Shown in pieces: positions 56,021 through 64,000 of a stretch of DNA of 64,000 nt. Made by a program: the position numbers and the translations under genes. This stretch comes from SZUA-36 sp963774415 (GTDB taxonomy: Bacteria; Pseudomonadota; Gammaproteobacteria; Xanthomonadales; SZUA-36). The notes under the pieces were generated by a model. That model was not told where the DNA came from. It was given only the letters and a program-made list of their open reading frames with translations, and ran no database searches. Where the stretch lies: the NCBI GenBank assembly GCA_963774415.1, contig CAVZEU010000003.1:310001-374000 (forward strand), given 5' to 3'. Within the stretch, counting starts at the first letter, position 1. Each line of letters starts with the position of its first letter.

Positions 56021-57261
56021 CGTCTCGTTTGATTCCATGGTGCGACTTTGAGCAGTAACAAGAGTCCCGGTATCGCGACCAGCGTGCAGACCAGGAAGAA
56101 ATGCGTATAGCCGATGGCCTCGATTATAAAGCCCGTCGAGGCATTGGCGAAGGTCCGGGGAACGGCGATAAAACTGCTGAACAGGGCGAATTGCGTGGCC
56201 GTGAAGGCCTTGCTGGTTTCGCGCGCCATGTAGGCCGTCAGCGCGATCGTGCCGAGGCCGACGCCGAGGTACTCACCGCTGACGACGAAAAACAGGCCGA
56301 GCGGATTGTGCCCGGCCGTGCTGAGCCAGACGAAGCCGAGTATCGTCACCATTTGCACGAAGCCGAACACCCACAGCGCGCGGTTGATATTCAGCTTGAG
56401 CATCAGCACGCCGCCGAGGATGCCGCCGGCGATCACCGACCAGAGCGCCGCGACCTTGGCGATGGAACCGATCTCGGTGCGGCTGAACCCCATGTCGAGG
56501 TAGAACGGCGTCGCCAGCGCGGTTGCCATGTTGTCGCCCAGCTTGTACAGGAACATGAAAGCGAGCATGGCCAGGCCGGCACGGACGCCGCCGCGCTGGA
56601 AGAATTCTATGAACGGCTCCACCACCGCCTGGCGCAGCGTCGCCGGCGCCAGCGCGTCGTCGCTGACTTCCCGGATCACCAGCGTCGTCACCATGCCCAC
56701 CGACATGAAGCCGGCGGTTACCCAGTAGACCGCCGGCCAGGACAGGTGGTCGGACAGGATCAGCGCCAGCGAACCGGGCACCAGCGACGACAGGCGGTAG
56801 GCGTTGATGAAAAAAGAGTTGCCCGTGCCGAGTTCGTCGTCCGCCAGCAATTCGCGGCGATAGGCGTCGATGACGATGTCCTGGCTGGCGCCGAAGAACG
56901 AAACGATGAAGACCATGGCGGCAATGGCCTTTAGCGAGGTCGACGGGTCGAATTGGCCGAGGGCGCCGATGGCGAACAGCAAGCCCGCCTGTGTCAGCAG
57001 GGCCCAGCCGCGCCGCCGGCCGAGGAACGGCAGCCGGTACCGGTCCATCAGCGGCGACCAGACGAACTTCCAGGTGTAGGGCAACGCGACCAGCGAGAAC
57101 AGCCCGATGGTCGCCAGGTCGACGTCGCTGCTTCTGAGCCATGCCGGCACCAGTTGGATCAGCACGTAAAGCGGCATCCCGGAGGTGAAGCCGAGAAAAA
57201 CGCAGGTGACCATCTTGCGGTTGACAAGGATGTCGCGCCAGCTGCGGTCCGCCGAGTTCAA
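56017..57261 (-). CDS. AmpG-like MFS transporter
   Basis: The 414-residue protein has about 12 membrane helices and matches the AmpG muropeptide permease group (LGFTSGMPLYV at about 23-33, ASQDIVIDAYRREL near 126-139). AmpG imports anhydro-muropeptides for recycling. The functional assignment rests on family resemblance. Its stop overlaps the purD start and its start overlaps the xthA stop (ATGA each), so the three are one operon. Confidence 0.82.
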   Translation of the reverse strand: MNSADRSWRDILVNRKMVTCVFLGFTSGMPLYVLIQLVPAWLRSSDVDLATIGLFSLVALPYTWKFVWSPLMDRYRLPFLGRRRGWALLTQAGLLFAIGALGQFDPSTSLKAIAAMVFIVSFFGASQDIVIDAYRRELLADDELGTGNSFFINAYRLSSLVPGSLALILSDHLSWPAVYWVTAGFMSVGMVTTLVIREVSDDALAPATLRQAVVEPFIEFFQRGGVRAGLAMLAFMFLYKLGDNMATALATPFYLDMGFSRTEIGSIAKVAALWSVIAGGILGGVLMLKLNINRALWVFGFVQMVTILGFVWLSTAGHNPLGLFFVVSGEYLGVGLGTIALTAYMARETSKAFTATQFALFSSFIAVPRTFANASTGFIIEAIGYTHFFLVCTLVAIPGLLLLLKVAPWNQTRR

Positions 57262-58052
57262 GCCGGCGTTTCCCCCTCGTCAATACGGTAGTCGTAGTCG
57301 ATCGTCAGCGGCGCGTGGTCGGAAAAGCGCTCCGCCTTGTAGATGTCGACCGCGCGGGCGCGGGCGGCGATGCCGGGCGTGGCGACCTGGTAGTCGATCC
57401 GCCAGCCGGTGTTGTTGGCCCAGGCCTGGCCGCGGTTCGACCACCAGGTGTACTGGGCCTCGCCGGGCTCGAGCAGGCGGAAGGTGTCGACCCAGCCCAC
57501 CGGGCCGAACAATTCGTCCATCCAGGCGCGTTCCTCGGGCAGGAACCCGGAGTTCTTCTGGTTGCCGCGCCAGTTCTTGATGTCGATCTTGCGGTGGGCG
57601 ATGTTCCAGTCACCGCAGATGATGTATTCGCGCTCGTGCCCGGCCATGTCCCTGAGGACGGGCTGCAGGTAATCCATGGTTTCGTACTTGACCTGCTGGC
57701 GCTCGTCTTTCGATGAACCCGAAGGCAGGTACAGCGATATGACGCTCAGACGGCCGAAGTCGACCCGCAGCCAGCGGCCCTCTTCGTCCATGACGTCCCA
57801 GCCGATGCCATGTTGCACCTGGTCGGGTTGATGCCGGCTGTAGATCGCCACGCCGCTGTATCCCGGTCTCTTTGCGTCGTGAAAATAGCGCTCGTAGCCG
57901 GCGGGCGAAAACACCGGGTCGCTGAGCTGGTGCACTTGCGCCTTGGTCTCCTGGATACAAACGACGTCGGCTTGCTGTTGTTGCATCCAGCTAAAAAAGC
58001 CCTTGCGCGCGGCCGCGCGGATGCCGTTGGTGTTGATGCTGACGATTCTCAT
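57258..58052 (-). CDS. xthA: Exodeoxyribonuclease III
   Basis: The 264-residue enzyme has the AP-endonuclease/ExoIII motifs: IQETKA (metal-binding Glu), YSGVAIYSR, GDWNIAH, WAN.TGWRIDY and SDHAPL (catalytic His). It cuts abasic sites and degrades 3' ends. ATG 58052 gives the family start RIVSINTNGIRAA. It is divergent from pyrE with an 86-nt shared region, and it heads the xthA-ampG-purD run. Confidence 0.93.
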   Translation of the reverse strand: MRIVSINTNGIRAAARKGFFSWMQQQQADVVCIQETKAQVHQLSDPVFSPAGYERYFHDAKRPGYSGVAIYSRHQPDQVQHGIGWDVMDEEGRWLRVDFGRLSVISLYLPSGSSKDERQQVKYETMDYLQPVLRDMAGHEREYIICGDWNIAHRKIDIKNWRGNQKNSGFLPEERAWMDELFGPVGWVDTFRLLEPGEAQYTWWSNRGQAWANNTGWRIDYQVATPGIAARARAVDIYKAERFSDHAPLTIDYDYRIDEGETPA

Positions 58053-58138
58053 GGGGTATCGATTGATTTTATGAGAGGGGGAGCATAACCGCCCAGGGCG
58101 GTCTTGTCATCGCCGGTGCCGCGCGGGATACTGCACCC

Positions 58139-58780
58139 ATGCAGGACTACAAGCAGCAGTTTTTCGAACTCGCCCTGGCGCGCGGCAACCTCAAGTTCGG
58201 TGAGTTCACGCTGAAGTCGGGGCGCGTCAGCCCGTATTTCTTCAACGCCGGCGGTTTCGACGACGGCCACAGCCTGTCGGTGCTCGCCGACTGCTATGCG
58301 CAGGCGATACTCGCCTCCGGCCTCGAGTTCGACATGTTGTTCGGGCCGGCCTACAAGGGAATACCCCTCGCCAGCGCCATCGCCGTGATGTTCGATTTGC
58401 GGCACGGCAAAAACGTGTCATTTGCCTATAACCGCAAGGAAGCGAAGGATCACGGCGAAGGCGGGCAACTGGTCGGTGCACCCCTGGCCGGGCGCGTGCT
58501 GATTACCGATGACGTCATTTCGGCGGGCACTTCCGTGCGCGAATCCGTCGACTGGATCCGGCAGGCGGGCGCGGCGCCCTGCGGTGTGGCCATCGCGCTC
58601 GACCGCCAGGAGCGCGGCGGCGGCGCCCGCTCCGCCGCGCGGGAAATCAGCGACGAGTTGGGCATCCCGGTCATCGCCATTGCCGGCCTGGATGACCTGA
58701 TCGAATTCCTCGAAAAACGGGCGCAGGCCGATATCGACATCGCCGCCATTCAACGTTATCGTAGTCAATATGGTACCTAG
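58139..58780 (+). CDS. pyrE: Orotate phosphoribosyltransferase
   Basis: The 213-residue enzyme has the PRPP-binding motif RVLITDDVISAGTSV (about 120-134) and the FGPAYKG and FNRKEAKDHGEGG-type flexible loop (AYNRKEAKDHGEGG). It makes OMP from orotate. ATG 58139 matches the usual start QDYKQQFFELAL. It overlaps the next gene by 11 nt. Confidence 0.96.
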   Translation: MQDYKQQFFELALARGNLKFGEFTLKSGRVSPYFFNAGGFDDGHSLSVLADCYAQAILASGLEFDMLFGPAYKGIPLASAIAVMFDLRHGKNVSFAYNRKEAKDHGEGGQLVGAPLAGRVLITDDVISAGTSVRESVDWIRQAGAAPCGVAIALDRQERGGGARSAAREISDELGIPVIAIAGLDDLIEFLEKRAQADIDIAAIQRYRSQYGT

Positions 58781-59411
58781 AACCCTCCAAGTCCTGCTGC
58801 TGGCTGCCGTTTGCCTGCCCATTCTCGCCGACGCCGACACCTATCGCTGGCGCGACAGGGACGGCAAGTTGCACTTCGGCGAAAGCGTCCCGGCGGAATA
58901 CGCCGATCGGGCCTACGACATCATCAACAAGGCCGGCATCGTGATCAAGCACGTCGAACCCGGCGAGGAACTGCAGCAGAAGGCCGAGAAAAAGAAGAAG
59001 GAGAAGGAGAAAAAGAGGAAGCCGCTGATCTCGGCGGAAGAGCGACAGCGCCAGGCGGACCGTTATCTTTTGTTGCAGTACCAGACGGAGGAAGACATCG
59101 ACAAGGAGATGAAGTTGGAACTCTCGCAGATGGACTATGACGTGAAAATCACCCAGCAATCGCTGGACAGTACGCGTACCGCCATCGAAGGTCAGATCAG
59201 GACCCTCGCGGACCAGCAGCGCGCGGGTCAGCCGGTCAGCGAAGCGCAACAGCAAAAACTCGACAAGCTCTACCGGCGCCTGTCCAGCGACCGTTTCAAG
59301 ATGGCCAGGCTGGATGAGCGTGCGGATGAAGTTCGTGCGCGTTTCAAACAGGACCGCGAGCGGTTTCGTTACCTGACCAGCGAAAAGAAATCGCCAGCCG
59401 AGCAGGACTGA
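58770..59411 (+). CDS. DUF4124 domain exported protein with coiled coil
   Basis: The 213-residue protein has a signal peptide (LQVLLLAAVCLPILADA), the DUF4124 motif TYRWRDRDGKLHFGESVPAE and a long charged coiled-coil region. DUF4124 proteins are periplasmic, of unknown function, and common in gammaproteobacteria. It overlaps pyrE by 11 nt in another frame. Confidence 0.85.
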   Translation: MVPRTLQVLLLAAVCLPILADADTYRWRDRDGKLHFGESVPAEYADRAYDIINKAGIVIKHVEPGEELQQKAEKKKKEKEKKRKPLISAEERQRQADRYLLLQYQTEEDIDKEMKLELSQMDYDVKITQQSLDSTRTAIEGQIRTLADQQRAGQPVSEAQQQKLDKLYRRLSSDRFKMARLDERADEVRARFKQDRERFRYLTSEKKSPAEQD

Positions 59412-59457
59412 GCCCTGTCGGCGCGATCCGATGGACCAGCGTTGACAGGCCCCGGCT

Positions 59458-60195
59458 ATCTTCACCCGTTGCCCACAATGTAAGACCGTTCATACGCTGG
59501 GCGCCGCGTTGCTGGCCCATGCGCGCGGCTCGGTTCGCTGCAGCCGCTGTGATACGGTCTTCGATGCGCTGACCTGTCTGTTCGACGAGTGGCCGGCGGG
59601 TCGGGCCTGGGCGCCGGCGAGGGGTGCCGACACCCAACCGCCTGTGCTCGGCCAGGGCCCGGTCGGAGGCGGGCAGGAGAGTGGCGGGACAAAGGTGGAC
59701 GAAGCTTTGCGGGAGCCCGAGGGCAACATGAGGGTGGCCCTGTGGACCGGCGCGTTGGTTATCTTGGCGGCCTTGACCGTCGTCAACGCGGTCTGGACGT
59801 TCCGCGAGCCGCTGCTCGAGACACCGGGCGTCAGGGCATGGCTGCAGCATGCAGGTTGGACCCGGGCCGGGGAAAAGGGCCTGCTGCGGGCGCCGGATGA
59901 GATTCGTTTGCTCAGCAAGGACATGCACACCCACCCCACGCGCGCTGGCGTCCTGGTCCTGAGCATGACCTTCGTGAACCTGGCGCCGGCAACCCAGGTG
60001 TTTCCCCGTTTGCAGATCACGCTGCTCGACGCAGCCGGTCGGCCGGTCGCGCGCCGCCGCCTGGAGCCGCGCGAGTACCTGCGCCCGGGTGTCGATATCG
60101 ACAAGGGCCTGGGCAGCGGCACGTTATTGCCGGTGCTGATCGAATTTGCGGACCCGGGCGAGCGGGCCAGCGGTTTCGAAATCAGGTTTTTGTGA
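59458..60195 (+). CDS. MJ0042 zinc-ribbon / DUF3426 membrane protein with atypical start
   Basis: The 245-residue protein opens with a zinc ribbon (TRCPQCKT ... VRCSRCDTVFDAL), has one membrane helix (VALWTGALVILAALTVVNAVW, about 93-113) and a C-terminal DUF3426 beta domain. This architecture is common in gammaproteobacteria, often next to prmA and before fis. The first CxxC lies upstream of the only standard in-frame start (TTG 59509). Between the in-frame stop at 59443 and the zinc ribbon there is no ATG, GTG or TTG; the codon at the expected start is ATC 59458. Either ATC is used or a base change has altered the start. Role unknown; a structural or regulatory envelope protein. Confidence 0.75.
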   Translation: MFTRCPQCKTVHTLGAALLAHARGSVRCSRCDTVFDALTCLFDEWPAGRAWAPARGADTQPPVLGQGPVGGGQESGGTKVDEALREPEGNMRVALWTGALVILAALTVVNAVWTFREPLLETPGVRAWLQHAGWTRAGEKGLLRAPDEIRLLSKDMHTHPTRAGVLVLSMTFVNLAPATQVFPRLQITLLDAAGRPVARRRLEPREYLRPGVDIDKGLGSGTLLPVLIEFADPGERASGFEIRFL

Positions 60196-60343
60196 ATTTC
60201 TTTGCCGCGCACGTGCTTTGCCACCGCTAAATATGTTAGTGTTCATGCAAAATCGGGGATGCCAAGAAAACCGCAATGGCAGCCGCAAAACAAGCCGATA
60301 ATCATCCCGAAATTACAAGCAGAACGCATACTTGAATTAGACG

Positions 60344-60625
60344 ATGCCAACACATTCAGAACAACCGATTCCACTGAGACAACACGTACAAAGCACGATC
60401 AGCAGGTATCTCAGGGACATGGGCAATACCGCGCCGGCCAACCTGTACCAGATGTTGCTGGCGGAGATCGAGCCGCCATTGATCGAGGAAATACTCAAGT
60501 GCACCGGCGGCAATCAATCGCGCGCGGCCGGCATGCTGGGTATTACCCGCAACACCCTGCGCACGAAAATGCAGCGTTACAAAATCAGTGCGCGGCGGGG
60601 CAAGATTACGCGCTTGCATAAATAG
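60344..60625 (+). CDS. fis: Fis-family nucleoid-associated DNA-binding protein
   Basis: The 93-residue protein ends with the Fis helix-turn-helix (GGNQSRAAGMLGITRNTLRTKMQRYKI), nearly identical in pattern to E. coli Fis (98 residues). Fis bends DNA, activates rRNA promoters and supports site-specific inversion. It sits directly before purH, as in other gammaproteobacteria, but the usual dusB gene upstream is absent from this window. The ribosome site is weak. Confidence 0.9.
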   Translation: MPTHSEQPIPLRQHVQSTISRYLRDMGNTAPANLYQMLLAEIEPPLIEEILKCTGGNQSRAAGMLGITRNTLRTKMQRYKISARRGKITRLHK

Positions 60626-60643
60626 CCGCCGGCCTTTCGTGAC

Positions 60644-62227
60644 GTGGTCAAACGCGAGACAACCAGCCCCGGCCCGCGTTTTGCGCTGATCAGCGTCCAT
60701 GACAAGACCGGTATCGCCCGGTTTGCGAAACGTTTGCAGGATCTGGGTTTTTCGCTTTTGAGTACCGGCGGCACAAAGGAACTGCTGCAATCGTCGGGCC
60801 TCGACGTCACCGCGGTCAGTGACCACACCGGTTCCGAAGAAATCATGGGGGGGCGTGTCAAGACCCTGCACCCGCGCATACACGGCGGCATACTGGGCCG
60901 CGCGGAAGATGCGGGCATCATGCAGGAGCGCGACATAGCGCCGATCGACGTGGTCGTGGTCAACCTGTATCCCTTCGAGGCCGCCACCGCCGACGACCGC
61001 TGCAGCCTCGAGGACGCGATCGAGAATATCGACATCGGCGGGCCCGCCATGGTGCGCGCCGCGGCCAAGAACTTTCAGCGCGTCACCGTCATCGTGGATC
61101 CGTCCGACTACAAGGACGTGGCCGCAGAACTGGCGGCCGGCGGTTCGGTATCGCCGCAGAAGCGTTTTGCGCTGGCGGCCAAGGCCTTTGCGCACACGGC
61201 CCGCTACGACGGCCTGGTGGCGGCCTACCTCAGCCGCCGGGTCGACGATGCAGAAAACCCGGAATTGCTGCCGCCCTGCTTTAGCCCCCAGTTCATTCGG
61301 CAGCAGGCCCTGCGGTATGGCGAAAACCCGCACCAGGCGGCAGGCTTTTATGCGGAATCCGGTACGGAGCCGCACGGGATCGCGGCCGCCGAGCAGCTAC
61401 AGGGCAAAGAACTTTCCTACAACAACATCAACGACGCGGACGCCGCGCTGGAATGCGTCAGGCAGTTCGGTGACGACTACGCCTGCGTGATCGTCAAGCA
61501 CGCCAATCCGTGCGGTGTCGCCGTCGCCGGGGACAACACCGAGGCCTACCAGCGCGCCTTTGCGACCGACCCGGTATCCAGCTTCGGCGGCATCATCGCG
61601 TTCAGCCAGGCGGTCGGCCGGGAAACGGCCGCGGCGATCACCGGGCAACAATTCGTCGAAGTGGTGATCGCCCCCGGCTACAGCGACGGCGCTCGCGAGC
61701 AGTTTGCAGTCAAGCCCAACCTGCGCCTGTTGCTTGGCGCAAGCGGCGAGCCCGCGGCTGAGGGTCTGCACCTGCACCGGGTCTCGGGCGGTCTGCTGGT
61801 GCAGCAAAAGGACAGCGACCACCTGCAGCGGCAGGATTGCCGCTGCGTCAGCCGGGCGCAACCGGATGAGCGCCAGTGGCGCGACCTGTTGTTTGCCTGG
61901 AAGGTGGCGCGCATGGTCAAGTCCAACGCGATCGTGTATGCCGCGGACGGACGTACACTGGGGATCGGCGCCGGCCAGATGAGCCGGGTCGATTCGGCGC
62001 GCATTGCGCGCTGGAAGGCGGCCGACGCAGGTCTCGACCTCGTCGGCGCGGTCATGGCCTCGGATGCCTTCTTCCCTTTCCGCGACAGCATCGACACCGC
62101 GGCCGCCGCCGGCGTCAGTGCGGTGATCCAACCCGGCGGATCGATGCGCGACGACGAGGTCATCGCCGCCGCCGACGAACACGGCATCGCGATGGTGTTC
62201 ACCGGCGTGCGCCATTTCCGGCACTGA
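60644..62227 (+). CDS. purH: Bifunctional AICAR formyltransferase / IMP cyclohydrolase
   Basis: The 527-residue enzyme has the N-terminal IMPCH domain (ALISVHDKTGIARFAK, STGGT, GGRVKTLHPRIHGGILGR) and the AICARFT domain (DADAALECVRQF, KHANPCGVA, SNAIVYA, QPGGSMRD). It completes purine synthesis to IMP. Start GTG 60644 is 18 nt after the fis stop. Length is as expected. Confidence 0.96.
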   Translation: MVKRETTSPGPRFALISVHDKTGIARFAKRLQDLGFSLLSTGGTKELLQSSGLDVTAVSDHTGSEEIMGGRVKTLHPRIHGGILGRAEDAGIMQERDIAPIDVVVVNLYPFEAATADDRCSLEDAIENIDIGGPAMVRAAAKNFQRVTVIVDPSDYKDVAAELAAGGSVSPQKRFALAAKAFAHTARYDGLVAAYLSRRVDDAENPELLPPCFSPQFIRQQALRYGENPHQAAGFYAESGTEPHGIAAAEQLQGKELSYNNINDADAALECVRQFGDDYACVIVKHANPCGVAVAGDNTEAYQRAFATDPVSSFGGIIAFSQAVGRETAAAITGQQFVEVVIAPGYSDGAREQFAVKPNLRLLLGASGEPAAEGLHLHRVSGGLLVQQKDSDHLQRQDCRCVSRAQPDERQWRDLLFAWKVARMVKSNAIVYAADGRTLGIGAGQMSRVDSARIARWKAADAGLDLVGAVMASDAFFPFRDSIDTAAAAGVSAVIQPGGSMRDDEVIAAADEHGIAMVFTGVRHFRH

Positions 62228-62426
62228 ACGTCGGTTCGGGGCCGGTCCCGGCCCGTTATCAACAATTTATCAAGTCGATATCAAGCAAGCATGTCCCTGG
62301 CGGGCCTATCGTGCGCCTGTAGCCATCCGTCAGTGCTACCGGCCGGCCGGGTGGTCTGATCCACGATCGACGCACCTGGCCGGCTCGTTACGGTGGCGGA
62401 TGGCTGCGGTAGCTTCTGACGAGTAT

Positions 62427-62450
62427 CCGGGGCCTTTCAGAAAGCCCCGG
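62427..62450 (+). terminator. GC hairpin between purH and the secreted orphan
   Basis: CCGGGG...CCCCGG with an inner TTTC/GAAA gives an 11-bp stem with one bulged C, ending 27 nt before the next ATG. There is no clear U-tract; it could end purH transcripts or act in the next gene's leader. Confidence 0.4.
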
Positions 62451-62477
62451 GCAAACGGTTAACCCAAGGAGGAAATC

Positions 62478-62957
62478 ATGTTTGCAATAAGACAGATGGC
62501 GATATTGGTGGCAGTCTTGTTCCTGTTGACCGGTGCTGCGGCCGCAGGTGCGCAGCAGGGCGCGGTGCACGATGAATTCGACTTCCAGGTAACCGACTGG
62601 AATGATTGCACGGGAGAAGAAGTCGACTGGGACGTGGCCGTACGCTCGGTGGAGCGGGCGAACGAGACACCCAGCGGCCAGGGCATGGTCATGGGCCACT
62701 GGAACTGGTTGGGCAACGTCGTGGGGCAGAGCTCCGGCTACGAGTGGTCGACGCGGGGCATCTACCAGGGCGTGGAGACCTACTCGCTGAATAACAGCTT
62801 GACCGGTGCGAGTATATTAATTGAAAACTCGGTGATGCATCCGCTGACGCCGGAGGCGCCGAAAATCAACTTCAGCGCCCAGATCATATTCGTTTACAAC
62901 GCCGATGGTGATCTCGTCGTTCAACGGGTCATCTATACCTACGACTGCTCGAATTAG
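62478..62957 (+). CDS. Secreted protein of unknown function
   Basis: The 159-residue product has a clear signal peptide (AILVAVLFLLTGAAAAGA) and a mature domain of ~133 residues that looks beta-rich, with two Cys (one early at NDCTG, one near the end at YDCSN) that could pair. The start has an excellent AAGGAGG site 5 nt upstream, so it is a real gene. I recognise no family. A strong hairpin lies before it and another after it. Confidence 0.75.
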   Translation: MFAIRQMAILVAVLFLLTGAAAAGAQQGAVHDEFDFQVTDWNDCTGEEVDWDVAVRSVERANETPSGQGMVMGHWNWLGNVVGQSSGYEWSTRGIYQGVETYSLNNSLTGASILIENSVMHPLTPEAPKINFSAQIIFVYNADGDLVVQRVIYTYDCSN

Positions 62958-62979
62958 TCAGGGAAGGGCAGAGACGGCG

Positions 62980-63011
62980 AGCGGGGACCCGGTCAGGGCC
63001 GGGTCCCCGCT
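62980..63011. terminator. Bidirectional hairpin between convergent genes
   Basis: AGCGGGGACCCGG (62980-62992) and its exact complement (62999-63011) form a perfect 13-bp stem with a 6-nt loop. It lies between the stops of the secreted orphan (+) and the TPR gene (-). There is no strong T-run, but the position fits a shared terminator. Confidence 0.6.
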
Positions 63012-63022
63012 CCCACCTTCGG

Positions 63023-64000
63023 TTATCGCTTGGCCACGCTTTCGTGGTGCCGGTCGAGATAGGCGACGCGTTGTCGTTCCAGCGCCTGCAAGTGACCGCT
63101 CACCAGTTGGCGGAACTCCGGCAAATCTCGCAACGAGAAAAAGCGGGGGTCGCGCGGCAGTGACCGGGCGTGGTACCTGATCCAGCCGGGCGGTGACGCT
63201 CGCAGTTGCTGCATGGCCAGGTCCGTTTCGCCGCGAATCGCGTGAGCGGCGGCGAGCGCCAGGTGTTGGCGGGACAGGGGATCGTTCAAGCCGTTCACAA
63301 CTTGTTGCAGCAGTGGCCAGGCGAGGTCCGTCTGTCCATCGACGGTGTAAGCCAGCGCAAGCATCACCATGGCCTCGTAATTGGGCGCTTCCGCGTGGTT
63401 AGTTCCCGACGCAATCTTCGGGTACGCTGTCTTGACCCGGTGCAGAAATTGCGTGGTTCGACCGCTATCGATATCCAGGGTTGCCAGCACCAGTTGTGCC
63501 AGCGGTTCCCCGGGTTCTGCAGCGAGAGTTTCCTCGGCGATGTCGCGGGCGCGTTGGTCCAGCCCTCTCGACAGGTAATTGAACGCCCGGGAGGCGGCGC
63601 CGAAGCGCTGGGTTACCGGGGCCGGCGCGGCGGTTTGCCAGTACTGGTTCGCCAAGTCATCCAGCCCCAGTACGTCGGCCCATTCCGTGGCAAAGCCCAA
63701 TGTCCTCGGTGTGGGCCGGACCTCGACCGCTATTTTCCTTTGTATCATTTCCAGAGCCTGGTCGAAGCGCCCGCGCCCCATGGCGAGCATGCCCGACCAG
63801 GAGTCATAAGTTTCCTCGTACTTCGGGTCCAGGTCGGCGGCCAGTCGGTAGCGGCGTTCGGCCTCGTCGTTGTTCTCCGTGAACCAATTACTGGTCCCCA
63901 GGCGTGCCTGGGCTGCCGGGTTGAGCGGATCGAGTGCGACATCCGTGGCATGCACCGCGAGCGCCTCCCGGTATCGGCCGGCCCGGCGCAGCACCAGGCC
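63023..64000 (-). CDS. TPR-repeat protein, C-terminal part (5' end outside window)
   Basis: The frame is open to the window edge, so the N-terminus is missing. About 326 residues of helical repeats are visible, with TPR units such as NPAAQARLGTSNW and AERRYRLAADLDP. Many proteins with this C-terminal half are transcriptional regulators or adenylate-cyclase-type proteins with an N-terminal winged helix, but that part is not in view. Function unknown. Confidence 0.65.
   Translation of the reverse strand, partial: GLVLRRAGRYREALAVHATDVALDPLNPAAQARLGTSNWFTENNDEAERRYRLAADLDPKYEETYDSWSGMLAMGRGRFDQALEMIQRKIAVEVRPTPRTLGFATEWADVLGLDDLANQYWQTAAPAPVTQRFGAASRAFNYLSRGLDQRARDIAEETLAAEPGEPLAQLVLATLDIDSGRTTQFLHRVKTAYPKIASGTNHAEAPNYEAMVMLALAYTVDGQTDLAWPLLQQVVNGLNDPLSRQHLALAAAHAIRGETDLAMQQLRASPPGWIRYHARSLPRDPRFFSLRDLPEFRQLVSGHLQALERQRVAYLDRHHESVAKR

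Overview
This is a GC-rich chromosomal window that reads as a gammaproteobacterium. The support is the gene set and order (mreBCD–mrdA–rodA–mltB–rlpA–dacA–ybeD–lipB–lipA, a Fis-family gene before purH, PlsB-type acyltransferase, argS followed by a SPOR protein, DUF4124 and MJ0042 zinc-ribbon proteins). A Chromatiales, Woeseiales or Xanthomonadales-like lineage would fit, but I cannot place it further. Nearly all of the window is ordinary chromosome. I saw no rRNA, CRISPR array, prophage or intact insertion sequence.

Layout. 1-3.7 kb: the end of a cysteine synthase fused to a glutaredoxin domain, an isopenicillin-N-synthase-type oxygenase and an AhpD-like protein in one tight run, converging on a U32-like protein. 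3.8-12.9 kb: a copper/silver export block on the minus strand (P-type ATPase, CusA/CusB/CusC-type tripartite pump, small Cys/His-rich exported protein). 13-15.7 kb: a radical SAM protein that appears to start at CTG, then a HipB/HipA toxin-antitoxin pair with three palindromic operators and an IS-end-like scar beside a CAT-anticodon tRNA. 15.9-16.9 kb: a PfkB-family kinase. 17-27.6 kb: rod-shape and peptidoglycan elongation genes running into lipoate synthesis, many with stop/start overlaps. 27.7-32.1 kb: tail-specific protease and PriA.

32.1-34.3 kb: a 2.2 kb segment with one lipase-like gene, bounded by a 34-bp perfect direct repeat whose first copy contains the last codons of priA. This looks like a small mobile island. 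34.4-41.3 kb: a MoxR/DUF58/BatA/BatB/BatD cluster. 41.3-44.6 kb: methyltransferase, SPOR protein and argS. 45-47.5 kb: TRAP large permease and binding protein, convergent, with no DctQ visible. 47.6-58 kb: plsB, pyrF, a hydrolase, a frameshifted uvrD, purD, an AmpG-like transporter and an exonuclease III. 58.1-62.2 kb: pyrE, two envelope or structural proteins, fis and purH. The window ends with a secreted orphan and the 3' part of a TPR protein.

Most of the content is known biology. The items I would look at first are the direct-repeat-flanked island after priA, the CysK-Grx/oxygenase/AhpD run, the HipBA operators, two genes whose conserved N-termini require non-standard start codons (CTG at 13068, ATC at 59458), the one-base frameshift in uvrD, the TRAP system without DctQ, and the pair of DnaA-box-like sites upstream of argS. 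I did not find a clearly new multi-gene system.
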